A stretch of 64,000 nt of DNA from JBGMEA01 sp963674555 (lineage in GTDB: Bacteria; Bacillota; Clostridia; Eubacteriales; Anaerofustaceae). The notes below the pieces were generated by a model. The model was given only the letters and a program-made list of their open reading frames with translations. It was not told the origin of the DNA and did no database searches. Positions within the stretch are counted from its first letter, which is position 1. The number at the start of each line of letters is the position of its first letter. The stretch spans positions 1,798,001 through 1,862,000 of the forward strand of contig OY771429.1 of assembly GCA_963674555.1 (NCBI GenBank). The letters are read 5' to 3'. Shown piece after piece: positions 34,701 to 42,036 of this stretch. Made by a program: the position numbers and the translations under genes.

Positions 34701-35431
34701 TGGCTTTGGATTTTATTACTTTGCATACACAAAAATTAAAAAATTTAGGTCAAACTGAGCATCGAGTACTAACTATATGGGATAGAGAAAAACGTAGCCA
34801 ACGATTTGAAGTTAGACCTGTTGTTATGCGAGAAAATATCTGCATTTTTTCACCAGTAGTGTTGCGAAAACTTGCTACATTATGGAAGAGTGGAATAATG
34901 GAGTGGTTTACGCCATATGAACTAGGTCTGGATACTCTTCAACAAGAAATCAAAAGCTGGAAAAAATATTATGAAAATGAAATGGTTCAAGATATAGTTG
35001 ATTTGTTTAAGTTGAACGAATTTGATATCGTTGAACGGGAGATAGATCTGGCATCTCGTTTTCCGAATGACGATTTTCCAGAGCGACTTGGAGATTTTGA
35101 TGTACTTGCAATATCGAAAACATTACATCAAATTTGGTTAATAGAAAGTAAAGTATTGCAAAAAGTAGGATCCATTTTTGAAGATCAAATGCAACAAAGA
35201 GGTTTTTTTTATCAAAACAAATATGATGAGAAATTTCAAAAGCGAATAGATTATTCAAAGGAGAATATAGATAAAATTAAGACTTTATTCAAATTAAGTG
35301 AAAGTGATTATAAAATTGTCCCTTATATGGTAATTAACAAAGTATTTGTTTCGAGATATAAAGATTTAGATTTTCCGATTGTGTCGTTTGGTGAGCTTAA
35401 AGAGATATTAAAAAAGAGTGGGAAAAGCTGA
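31757..35431 (+). CDS. Large AT-rich protein with C-terminal PD-(D/E)XK nuclease-like motif, unknown family
   Basis: A 1224-residue cytoplasmic protein that I do not recognise. Near its end, GDFDVLAIS (Asp1113, Asp1115) is followed by IWLIESKVL (Glu1130, Lys1132): an Asp, then ExK pattern on two hydrophobic strands, the hallmark of PD-(D/E)XK nucleases. A charged helix-rich region lies about residues 775-840. No Walker motif or membrane segment was noticed. The ATG at 31757 follows AAAGGG; an upstream TTG has no good site. Codons are strongly AT-rich compared with both neighbours, and a 23-codon remnant of another gene follows, so the gene was probably inserted. A stand-alone restriction or abortive-infection factor is my best guess, not a demonstrated function. 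Confidence 0.6.
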   Translation: MEYNFKNDREPSTTNTIPIGESITNYEYIEETASIISKIISKYMIDDVIKAVFCLNGWIKNRSALTIALTLNQSIYITEEFGSQRITNYKQFLDFFELINSHLVISPNDDLTLNDFGQVSIVVDGKVFPVILGTGYEQVFAALNFLPNLAGILGRAEELQMILEYNNTIISRLKEFNTMEADDNRICFELPTETFWNAVDVLFDSSDYNEHFDTIIKFMYFEKCPIEMRHIIKYKEEYYPLFNSSLLIDYYKELLSSSSTDENIDHIELTILKFLEGTYNFAPTPSNSVLVQPKLFNKQKKCLIDDSKYLFLASHKKGIVICVNKIHYGDQAILENQIKLIEDLHLKDELFFIESYPRDNIKGNRGIKISSQQKLEFILIDSFTDITSETIFIGSSSFPCTALDILNILYFINDFGELIDFIKYIKYEQAQIMSFGGISSVFFTWKQSNRFISQGAVDYNLISILYGTVDQYIYDYFTSNLKNYPLHIKSKMFHNPFAWIISDSGAPFFHLEHKGLSGFAGEATLINNSTFIFLAQNIEFFVAEDFELSTFTGFNVINELCLLFFKSFGEYFLSKIPFLDNMILQILYMPMHYAQKIDRIGFTSDETKEYLFSDIYVNESTIILRFTVKIDDLLNAISSSVDRRVEIKFFSELISTLEKYFASQDAYNEFIDTLRSYENEKKEVGVFTIEQDYYYSNQSSILNIQPYNYIKARKEIAKICFEKGIIPGLYQAQEATKIIRKMQEAIVDVFEKQIAEFDEHELHAKALSYCSSQIHYTNLNRKRYDSFSNLKEAAEKEFKEKTRNMREEYRRNVLAAQYLIESNLYVSHSQNRKCENDDLTDLMAFADWLVILQFSADTCHFTEYDLSIEIDDEFRVNTITSEEKQIEYNHMLFRKYEQTDYFIKGNETDKYYLTRCFSAFHTDTGVDFNIFLLLIEYLQLEVINDSFDCEILPNVFEIDRNQLLEDCLKYSNGMAKKDDLKMALDFITLHTQKLKNLGQTEHRVLTIWDREKRSQRFEVRPVVMRENICIFSPVVLRKLATLWKSGIMEWFTPYELGLDTLQQEIKSWKKYYENEMVQDIVDLFKLNEFDIVEREIDLASRFPNDDFPERLGDFDVLAISKTLHQIWLIESKVLQKVGSIFEDQMQQRGFFYQNKYDEKFQKRIDYSKENIDKIKTLFKLSESDYKIVPYMVINKVFVSRYKDLDFPIVSFGELKEILKKSGKS

Positions 35432-35508
35432 GGGTGAAGTTATGATATCAAACAGCTTTTAATTTAGTTGCTATTCGGGCTATACTATAAGTAGAACTAA
35501 CACATTAA

Positions 35509-35577
35509 GCGATCGGGCTTGCTTTGGGCGTTGCGGTAGGAGCGGGGATCGATTCCTTTAAGACAAAGAAAAAATAG
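35509..35577 (+). pseudogene. 3' remnant of a small glycine-zipper protein gene
   Basis: A 22-codon fragment ending in TAG reads AIGLALGVAVGAGIDSFKTK plus two Lys. It looks like the tail of a small glycine-zipper membrane or coat protein known from Firmicutes. It begins directly after an in-frame TAA and has no start with a binding site. Base composition changes here back to the GC-richer core. The simplest reading is that insertion of the 1224-aa gene removed the 5' part of this gene. Confidence 0.6.
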
Positions 35578-35590
35578 AAATGTATCAAAC

Positions 35591-35630
35591 ATGATCCGCT
35601 CATATAAGATGTGAGATCAGATCATTTTTT
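35591..35630 (+). terminator. Probable terminator, left over from the disrupted gene
   Basis: ATGATC (35591-35596) pairs with GATCAT (35620-35625), and CTCA (35599-35602) with TGAG (35612-35615), with an internal loop and a T6 run at 35625-35630. It lies just past the remnant and directly before the URO-D gene's binding site. Confidence 0.55.
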
Positions 35631-35641
35631 AAGGAGCATTC

Positions 35642-36808
35642 ATGGAAGACAAAAGTAAACTATTACAAGAACGGCAGGAAAGGATCGACAAAACGCTCAA
35701 AAACAAACAGCCTGATAGAGTGCCGGTGTGTAGCTTAGCAACCTCATGGGCATATTATCAAATCGGCAAGAAACCCCTGGATAGTTTTGATGATCCGGAA
35801 TTAAATAAAGAAGTTTTCAGAAATCTCTACAAAAATTTTTATTGGGACGGTGTGATACTAGCAAGAAACGGTAAAACCTTTTCTAAACAAACTTTGGAAC
35901 TGTTGGGTGGCGGAACTTATACCTATGACAAAAATGGTATGCAACAGACAAACCCCGGTTCTATCGGTCTGATGAAAGATGATGAGTATGATGAATTGAT
36001 TTTAGATCCTTATAAATATATCATTGAAAAAATATTTCCCAGACGATATGAGATTATGAGACGGACCGATGATAAGAAATACAGTGACTTTGTTAAAATC
36101 ATAGATGATGTTAAAGAAATGATGCGAAGAAACGCGGAGGAAGACAAAATAGCCGAAGAAGAGTTTGGTATTCAATACATGCGCCTTGCTTCGGTATTTC
36201 ATCCGATCGATATTATTTTGGATTACTTGCGCGACTTTGTACCCATTGTGTCAGATGTAAGACGAAGACCCGAAAAACTTAGAGATGCGGGATTATCCTT
36301 GTTGGATTTTCAATTGGATAATTTAAAAGGCGTGTCTCCCGTCAAAGGTAAAGTGGTGTTCGTCCCAATGCATTTGCCGCAATTTCTTCGACCTTCTGAT
36401 TTTGAAAAAGTCTATTGGTCATCCTATAAAAAAATGGTGGATTTTCTTGTGCAAAATAACTATACGCCGATGTTTTACTTCGAAAGAAAATATGAACATC
36501 TATTTGACTTTTTTCTTGAACTGCCTAAAAATTCTACCGTGGGACTTTTCGAGGATGATGATATGCGCTTTGTGAAAAAGAAATTGGGAAATCATATGGC
36601 GATAGCCGGGGGAATGCCGATTGCGTTATTGCAAAACGGTACGAAGGAAAAATGTATTGACTACGCAAAGAAGTTGATCGATGATCTGGCGCCGGGCGGA
36701 GGTTATATCTTTACAACTGATAAAATAATGTTGACTGCTTCTGACGGTAAAGCGGAAAATGTTGCGGCAGTTAATGAATTTGTGCATGAATACGGCATTT
36801 ATCGATAA
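35642..36808 (+). CDS. URO-D superfamily protein, divergent subtype without HxC motif
   Basis: A 388-residue protein recognisable as a URO-D relative by KQPDRVPVCSLATSWAYYQIGKK at the start, an interior PMHLPQFLRPSDFEKVYW block and the C-terminal GNHMAIAGGMPIALLQNGTKEKCIDYAKKLIDDLAPGGGYIF. The HxC zinc motif of MtaA is absent; the equivalent position reads FYFERKYEH. It therefore belongs with the longer proteins at 39698 and 54169 rather than with those at 10537 and 13931. Substrate unknown. AAGGAG precedes the ATG. A 36-codon frame follows after 13 bases and appears cotranslated. Confidence 0.8.
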   Translation: MEDKSKLLQERQERIDKTLKNKQPDRVPVCSLATSWAYYQIGKKPLDSFDDPELNKEVFRNLYKNFYWDGVILARNGKTFSKQTLELLGGGTYTYDKNGMQQTNPGSIGLMKDDEYDELILDPYKYIIEKIFPRRYEIMRRTDDKKYSDFVKIIDDVKEMMRRNAEEDKIAEEEFGIQYMRLASVFHPIDIILDYLRDFVPIVSDVRRRPEKLRDAGLSLLDFQLDNLKGVSPVKGKVVFVPMHLPQFLRPSDFEKVYWSSYKKMVDFLVQNNYTPMFYFERKYEHLFDFFLELPKNSTVGLFEDDDMRFVKKKLGNHMAIAGGMPIALLQNGTKEKCIDYAKKLIDDLAPGGGYIFTTDKIMLTASDGKAENVAAVNEFVHEYGIYR

Positions 36809-36821
36809 GGAGAAATAGCTG

Positions 36822-36932
36822 ATGGATAATACGGAAATGTTGAAAAAGATCGCGGTCGAATCTTTTGGCGCTACAACGGAAGAAGAAATCGATAAAATAG
36901 TTAAAATGCTTATCCGATTACTGATCGGATAA
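36822..36932 (+). CDS. 36-residue small protein whose 3' end forms the terminator
   Basis: A frame of 36 codons with its own AAGGAG site, starting 13 bases after the URO-D stop: MDNTEMLKKIAVESFGATTE, then EEIDKIVKMLIRLLIG. It is amphipathic and helix-prone. Its last ten codons are also the left arm and loop of the terminator hairpin at 36904-36938, so translation of its end would disturb the terminator. That overlap could be chance or a translation-dependent read-through device. No family recognised. Confidence 0.55.
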   Translation: MDNTEMLKKIAVESFGATTEEEIDKIVKMLIRLLIG

Positions 36933-36942
36933 GCATTTATTT
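36904..36942. terminator. Bidirectional terminator overlapping the small ORF
   Basis: A perfect 15-bp stem, AAATGCTTATCCGAT (36904-36918) with ATCGGATAAGCATTT (36924-36938), and a 5-base loop, then TATTTTA. It lies between the URO-D unit and the convergent membrane-protein gene. Confidence 0.85.
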
Positions 36943-36972
36943 TACGTGCGAATGGTTGATATATTCTGCATC

Positions 36973-37425
36973 TTATTTAAGTTTTTGTCTCTTTATGCGA
37001 ACGAGCCTAGTGATAAATATGATCAGTTCATAAGCAAAAAGCATACTTCCGATAATGATCGGTGTATTGTCGTATACCAGCCAAATAGGTGTAAGAATAG
37101 GCATAGTCTGCATATGTAAAAGACGCATCAATAAGAAGGATATATATAAAAAACTTGAGATATAAAAAGCCGGTAATCCTACGAGCAAGAACTCCGCGAC
37201 GGCGATTTTCTTCGTCATCTCAAAACGGTTGCTGACAATGATCAATACGGAAAAGACCGCGCCTATCAACATCGACAATATTATCAAGACAGGTAAGACG
37301 CAATCAAAAAGACAAAAGCTTTTCATCGCAAGATCTTTGATCCATACCGAACCGCGGTAAAAAACATATAACGAAAGCAGGAACATGATATCCCAAACTA
37401 TATAAAAACCGATTTTTTTCTTCAT
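36973..37425 (-). CDS. Four-helix membrane protein, paralogue of next gene
   Basis: A 150-residue integral membrane protein with about four helices. It shares its start (KKKIGFYIVWDIMFLLSLYV), the internal RFEMTKKIAVAEFLLVGLPAFYISS and the C-terminal FAYELIIFITRLVRIK with the gene at 37471, so the pair arose by tandem duplication. The ATG at 37425 follows AAAGGGG. No known family. It follows its paralogue by 45 bases in the same direction and probably shares its transcript. Confidence 0.72.
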   Translation of the reverse strand: MKKKIGFYIVWDIMFLLSLYVFYRGSVWIKDLAMKSFCLFDCVLPVLIILSMLIGAVFSVLIIVSNRFEMTKKIAVAEFLLVGLPAFYISSFLYISFLLMRLLHMQTMPILTPIWLVYDNTPIIIGSMLFAYELIIFITRLVRIKRQKLK

Positions 37426-37470
37426 GATCAAACCCCTTTCATATCCTGTACAGATGTTCAGTTTTATGGT

Positions 37471-37935
37471 TTATTTTGCAAATACATCTTGTTTTCTGTC
37501 GTTTTTTATGCGAATAAGTCTGACAAACAGTATCACCAGTTCGTATCCGAAAATTACGCTGCCTGCACCGGCTGCAGTAATATTCAGCGTTAACCAAAAA
37601 GGACCGAATGGGGGTATAGGACCGCTGAACCAGTGCAGTAAAAACATCGGAGCAAAAGCGATCGTGCCTACATACAGTGTTGGGATCCCAACTATTAAGA
37701 ATTCAGCAAGAGCAATTTTTTTTGTCATTTCAAATCGAAAGCTGACTGAAATCAAAAGTGCGACTAAGAAACCCAATAACATTGGTAGCAGAGCTTGCAC
37801 TAATAAATCATATCGTACTTCGTATCCGCTTGTTTGGCTGACTTGCTTGGACCATATGCTCATTGCATAATGTATATATAAAGCTAAGAACAATAGCGCA
37901 TCCCATAAAATATAAAAACCGATTTGTTTTTTCAT
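37471..37935 (-). CDS. Four-helix membrane protein, paralogue of previous gene
   Basis: A 154-residue membrane protein that starts KKQIGFYILWDALLFLALYI and contains RFEMTKKIALAEFLIVGIPTLYVG and FGYELVILFVRLIRIK, matching the neighbour at 36973. Helices lie at about 8-25, 48-66, 75-98 and 118-145. The conserved inner loop RFEMTKKIA and the Arg/Lys-rich C-terminus point to an N- and C-in topology. The function is unknown; the two could form a heterodimer. Confidence 0.72.
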   Translation of the reverse strand: MKKQIGFYILWDALLFLALYIHYAMSIWSKQVSQTSGYEVRYDLLVQALLPMLLGFLVALLISVSFRFEMTKKIALAEFLIVGIPTLYVGTIAFAPMFLLHWFSGPIPPFGPFWLTLNITAAGAGSVIFGYELVILFVRLIRIKNDRKQDVFAK

Positions 37936-38100
37936 AACACTACCCCCGAATCAAATATCACTAAATTATATTTCTTGCTTCATTGTAATACATCTGTATA
38001 TCTTTAGCAATATTAATTTAATGTTACAAAATCCAAAATCTATTGGAATTTATATTTTATCCATATATACTGATTGTAGAAAAACAGGAGTATTATCGTA

Positions 38101-38661
38101 TTGGATATCAAAAAGCTGGACCCGACAAAGGGTGAAATATTCGTAGATTATTTCGGCAAATTGGATTTCGGACATCAACCGCATTGGGCAAGTTGTTACT
38201 GTCAATATTATCAAACAAGTTGCAGCGAAGAGGATTGGTCTCAAAGATCCGGGGAAATCAATCGTGAGCAGGCGCTTCGATCGATCGCTGAAGGGAAAAT
38301 GAACGGGTATTTGGCTTTTGAAGATGATGTTTGTATCGGCTGGTTGAATGCGGATGACGCCGGAAACTATATAAGACTTGAGAAAGATTTACAACCTTAC
38401 ATCCAAAATAAAAAAGTCGGACTGACGATCTGTTATGTTGTACATCCGAAATACAGGAGACAAGGTGTGGCTTCAGCTCTGCTTGACTACGCGATCGATG
38501 ATTTTCGAAAAAAAGACTATGATTCCGTTATCGCTTTGCCCAGAAAATCAGAAGGAAATCCGATAAATTTATACAGAGGGACGCTTTCCATGTATGAAAA
38601 ACGCGGTTATAAATCAATCGAAATGTTTAATGATACAATGCTCATGCGATTGAAATTCTAG
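38101..38661 (+). CDS. GNAT-family N-acetyltransferase
   Basis: A 186-residue acetyltransferase. The acetyl-CoA-binding loop is YRRQGVASALLDYAIDDF near residue 121, preceded by the ICYVVHPK strand. The N-terminal part with CYCQYYQTSC has several Cys (33, 35, 42). The catalytic fold transfers acetyl from acetyl-CoA to an amine; the acceptor is unknown. The TTG at 38101 is the start, with CAGGAG ten bases before it. It lies 37 bases before the aldo/keto reductase gene. Confidence 0.85.
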   Translation: MDIKKLDPTKGEIFVDYFGKLDFGHQPHWASCYCQYYQTSCSEEDWSQRSGEINREQALRSIAEGKMNGYLAFEDDVCIGWLNADDAGNYIRLEKDLQPYIQNKKVGLTICYVVHPKYRRQGVASALLDYAIDDFRKKDYDSVIALPRKSEGNPINLYRGTLSMYEKRGYKSIEMFNDTMLMRLKF

Positions 38662-38698
38662 TTTTGATCGATAGAATAGTTATAATGAGAGGTAAGTG

Positions 38699-39661
38699 AT
38701 GGAAAAAAATATTCTTGGACGAACAGGTCTGAAGGTAACGGTCGCCGGTTTGGGCGGAGGCGGTTTCAGTAGGCTCGGTATGTTTACTAAAGGTATTGAT
38801 AACGCAGTCGGAATAATCAAAAGTGCGTACGATCAAGGTGTTAATTTTTTTGATACGGCTTATCTTTACGGAACGCAACCGGCATTCGCAAAAGCGCTTG
38901 ACGGGATCCCAAGAGACAGCTATGTGCTATCCAGTAAATTCCCTTATAATTCCAGAGAAGGGGTGGTCAAACCTGCTTCAGATCTCGAAAAGAACTTGGA
39001 TGAATGTTTGACGGAACTTAACACCGATCATATCGATATCTTTCATATTCATGGGGTAACGCCTAAAGATTATCCTATCGTGCGTGAACGATTTTATCCG
39101 GAACTGGTAAAAATGCGGGAAAAAGGGAAGATACGATTTACAGGCTTTACGGAACTGTTCGGTGGTGACACAACACATGAAGCGATCAAAGCGGCACTTA
39201 AGGACGATGTTTGGGATGTGATCATGGTGGGTTACAATATGCTCAATCCTTCCGCTGCAAAAACGATCTTACCTATAACGATGAAAAACAATGTCGGTAC
39301 ACTGTGTATGTTTGCGGTCAGGAGTTCTTTATCCGATCCCGAACAGTTGAAACTCGATGTGCAAAAGATGTATGCGGCGAATCAGGTCGATCGCGAGTTG
39401 GTACCGAAAGAGCATACATTGGACTTTTTAACGGAAGGTGGTCACGCTAGCTCGATCATGGAAGCGGCTTATCGATTCTGCAGACATACACCGGGGATCG
39501 ATGTGACGCTGACCGGTACAAGTTCAGTCGATCATCTAACAGATAATTTAAAAAGCATCACAATGCCGCCGCTATCGGACGCGGTACTGGAGAAACTGGA
39601 AGCGATGTTCGGCAGAGTGGATAGTGTAAGCGGTCAACAGGATTTTCCCGGGAAATCTTAA
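38699..39661 (+). CDS. Aldo/keto reductase
   Basis: A 320-residue NADPH-dependent oxidoreductase of the (beta/alpha)8 aldo/keto reductase family. The catalytic tetrad can be placed: Asp in NFFDTAYLYG, Tyr in the same block, Lys in LSSKFPYNS and His in IFHIHGV. The C-terminal phosphate-binding region IDVTLTGTSSVDHL matches the family. It reduces aldehydes or ketones in the cytoplasm. AGAGG precedes the ATG. The length is as expected, and the substrate is unknown. Confidence 0.9.
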   Translation: MEKNILGRTGLKVTVAGLGGGGFSRLGMFTKGIDNAVGIIKSAYDQGVNFFDTAYLYGTQPAFAKALDGIPRDSYVLSSKFPYNSREGVVKPASDLEKNLDECLTELNTDHIDIFHIHGVTPKDYPIVRERFYPELVKMREKGKIRFTGFTELFGGDTTHEAIKAALKDDVWDVIMVGYNMLNPSAAKTILPITMKNNVGTLCMFAVRSSLSDPEQLKLDVQKMYAANQVDRELVPKEHTLDFLTEGGHASSIMEAAYRFCRHTPGIDVTLTGTSSVDHLTDNLKSITMPPLSDAVLEKLEAMFGRVDSVSGQQDFPGKS

Positions 39662-39665
39662 AATA

Positions 39666-39697
39666 AAAAAACGGACACAATGTGTCCGTTTTTTTTA
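39666..39697. terminator. Bidirectional intrinsic terminator
   Basis: A run of A, then ACGGACACA and its complement TGTGTCCGT, then a long T run. It separates the convergent aldo/keto reductase and URO-D genes. Confidence 0.88.
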
Positions 39698-41083
39698 TTA
39701 TATCAACAGATTCATGTAAAATTTAAAGACTTCTTTATTGTATTTATCAAATCTTTCTTTTGCAAAATCAGGAGTGAGCGGATATTTCGCTTTATATTCA
39801 TCCCATTCAGCGATATATTTTGATTTTGGCAAAGCGACCAGGTCTTCATCAAATACAAATCCCTCACTGTTCAGAGGTGTACCGAATGATTCTCCAGCAT
39901 TATCGTAAACAGCATAATCTCTGATAAATTCAGTCAGTGCCGCTAATGTTTCCATATTCACTTCGCTAAGTGTCAAAGGATTTTTATCGAAGCTGAACAA
40001 ATACCCACCGCCCGGAAGCATGATATCCAAGAATTCTTTCGCGCGATCGACGATTTGTTCCGGCGTATCTGTACGCAACGAGCTGCTTGGGAACAATCCC
40101 GATATGATAAATTTCTTACCGAGCTTATCCTTGATCTGTTGCGGGTCTCCGTACTCAAACATTAATCTTGAGCCTGCGGGGAATTCAGAATAGATCAAAT
40201 CGACATAGCGTGTCCAATCGTCCTCGCAGAACATACTCGGTCTTACGCCAATCGCGGCGTATTGTTGGATCATTTTTTTGTAAGAAGGAAGCCAAACTTC
40301 CACAAAATCTTTTTCACGCATGAATGTCGGCATATGAAGCGGTATGGTCACACCGCCTTCAGGATGAGGCATGCCATCTGGCAGTCCCCAATGGAAAGTA
40401 AGAGGCATCATGACTTCGCAAGCTTCTTGTATCAAAGAGCGATGTCTTCTGATATCCATACTGATCCCTGAAAAACTACGCAATTGGTCCGCGACAAAAT
40501 CCATCGGCGCTTCGGTAAATGCAGAAGAGCCTCTCGGACTGCCGAGATAATAGCCGTGCGTTTGTATCAATTCCATAAGAGTCGGTATCAATGCTGCGGA
40601 ATCGTCCCTTAAGGAAATGATCCCTTTTTGTACTGCTATCGCCATTCCGACAGGGTCATTCATATCCAGATTTTTATGTTGTCTGGGTATAACGGTCTCC
40701 AATAAAAAATCATAGGACTTTTCGATCAATTGCTCGTATTCATCTGCTAACATTCCTACCACTTCGGGGTGTTGGATGAATCCGCGTTTTCCCATGATGA
40801 ATGATTGCGAACCTAACATCTGATAGATCATCGGGATCCTGCCCAAGAAAAAAGCAGGCGCCATAGGGCAACTGTCCGAGTAGATCTTTTCGCATAATTC
40901 TTTTGCGGGTTTTGCGAGTCTGGCATAATCAAATTGAACGTCGATCGGGTTTTGCCCGTCATATTCCGCTAAAATGTGATGCGATATTGACACGCCGATC
41001 GGCATGCGTTTGGGTATTATGTTGTTGTAAAAGTCGCTGTAAAGTTTGCCTCGTTCTTGCTGCAATGACAATGTGTCAACCAT
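39698..41083 (-). CDS. Long URO-D superfamily protein (subtype with FCEDDWTR motif)
   Basis: A 461-residue member of the long URO-D-like subtype, close to the protein at 54169. Both have FCEDDWTRxVD in place of the MtaA HxC motif, then LMFEYGDPQQIKDKLGKKFIISG and MLPGGGYLFSFDKNPLTL. Starts and ribosome binding sites are alike too (AAGGGAGGATATA before ATG), consistent with duplication. The C-terminal ~75 residues beyond the barrel (YDNAGESFGTPLNS...) are specific to this subtype. By family it should act on a methylated substrate or a corrinoid; this is unproven. Confidence 0.8.
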   Translation of the reverse strand: MVDTLSLQQERGKLYSDFYNNIIPKRMPIGVSISHHILAEYDGQNPIDVQFDYARLAKPAKELCEKIYSDSCPMAPAFFLGRIPMIYQMLGSQSFIMGKRGFIQHPEVVGMLADEYEQLIEKSYDFLLETVIPRQHKNLDMNDPVGMAIAVQKGIISLRDDSAALIPTLMELIQTHGYYLGSPRGSSAFTEAPMDFVADQLRSFSGISMDIRRHRSLIQEACEVMMPLTFHWGLPDGMPHPEGGVTIPLHMPTFMREKDFVEVWLPSYKKMIQQYAAIGVRPSMFCEDDWTRYVDLIYSEFPAGSRLMFEYGDPQQIKDKLGKKFIISGLFPSSSLRTDTPEQIVDRAKEFLDIMLPGGGYLFSFDKNPLTLSEVNMETLAALTEFIRDYAVYDNAGESFGTPLNSEGFVFDEDLVALPKSKYIAEWDEYKAKYPLTPDFAKERFDKYNKEVFKFYMNLLI

Positions 41084-41233
41084 AGTATATCCTCCCTTGT
41101 TTACGTTAAGCAATTTGTATTTTTATTATAGCATAGCAAATCGCACTATCGGCACAAATATCAAACTCGTTTTATTTTTTTCAAGTTTTCTTTCAAAATG
41201 TGTTGAGCTTGCCGCTTAAAACAACATAGATTG

Positions 41234-41242
41234 TGATATAAT
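41234..41242 (+). promoter_or_regulatory. Extended -10 promoter element
   Basis: TGATATAAT lies 38 bases before the ATG of the lipoprotein peptidase gene and matches the csaA element. Confidence 0.5.
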
Positions 41243-41280
41243 TATTTCATAAATAATGATGTTGGGTATAAGTTTGGACT

Positions 41281-42036
41281 ATGAAAAAACTCGTTGCGGT
41301 ATTACTGTCAATATTATTTTTTATCGGTGCATTCGGATGCGATAAAAACGAAATGAAACTGCAAACGGAAAGCGAACATTTTATTTTTTATGCTTACGAT
41401 GAAGATATAAGTTGCTTGGATGATTTAGGATCGGTATTAGAAAGTAATTACGTCAGGATCACAAACGACCTTCAGGTAACGTTAGATCATAAAATTACAA
41501 TAGAGATCTATCCCGACTTGGACATGTTTCATTTGGCAATCGATCAACCCGAAGCGAAAGAGTGGCTTGTAGGGGTTTATATGAACGGTATGATTAAAAT
41601 GGTTTCACCGTTACAGCCGGGAAATCAACATACATATGAAAGCTTGATGAAAGTGATCGTGCATGAGTTTACGCATGTTTTGGTAAGCGAGATCAATGCA
41701 TCTTTTTATAATATACCGATATGGTTAAATGAAGGTATCGCAGTATATGAAGCGGAGCAGTGGTCGAGGGGTGACGAAGCTGTCATAATAGGACTGATAC
41801 ATCAAAACGCACTTCCGTCACTTAATGATCTGGATAATTCAAATTTTAACGAACTTCATGGGTATCTACTTTCATACACAGTTGTTGGATATATCGTAGC
41901 AGAATACGGTTACGAGACACTCACAGCCTTGATTAAAGAACCGTCTGAGATGCAATCGATTGTCGGTATGGATGAAACACAATTTGAAACAGCATGGAAA
42001 AACTATTTAACTAAACATTATATGGGAACACAATGA
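41281..42036 (+). CDS. Lipoprotein zinc metallopeptidase (MA clan, HExxH)
   Basis: A 251-residue exported lipoprotein (signal FFIGAFGC, Cys20). The zinc site is HEFTH (His128, Glu129, His132), with Glu151 in WLNEGIAVYEAE as third ligand, the gluzincin spacing. It probably cuts peptides or cell-wall-linked proteins on the outer membrane surface. The target is unknown. It starts a run of nine same-strand genes that continues to 46591; its stop overlaps the next start by four bases. A TGATATAAT extended -10 precedes it. Confidence 0.83.
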   Translation: MKKLVAVLLSILFFIGAFGCDKNEMKLQTESEHFIFYAYDEDISCLDDLGSVLESNYVRITNDLQVTLDHKITIEIYPDLDMFHLAIDQPEAKEWLVGVYMNGMIKMVSPLQPGNQHTYESLMKVIVHEFTHVLVSEINASFYNIPIWLNEGIAVYEAEQWSRGDEAVIIGLIHQNALPSLNDLDNSNFNELHGYLLSYTVVGYIVAEYGYETLTALIKEPSEMQSIVGMDETQFETAWKNYLTKHYMGTQ

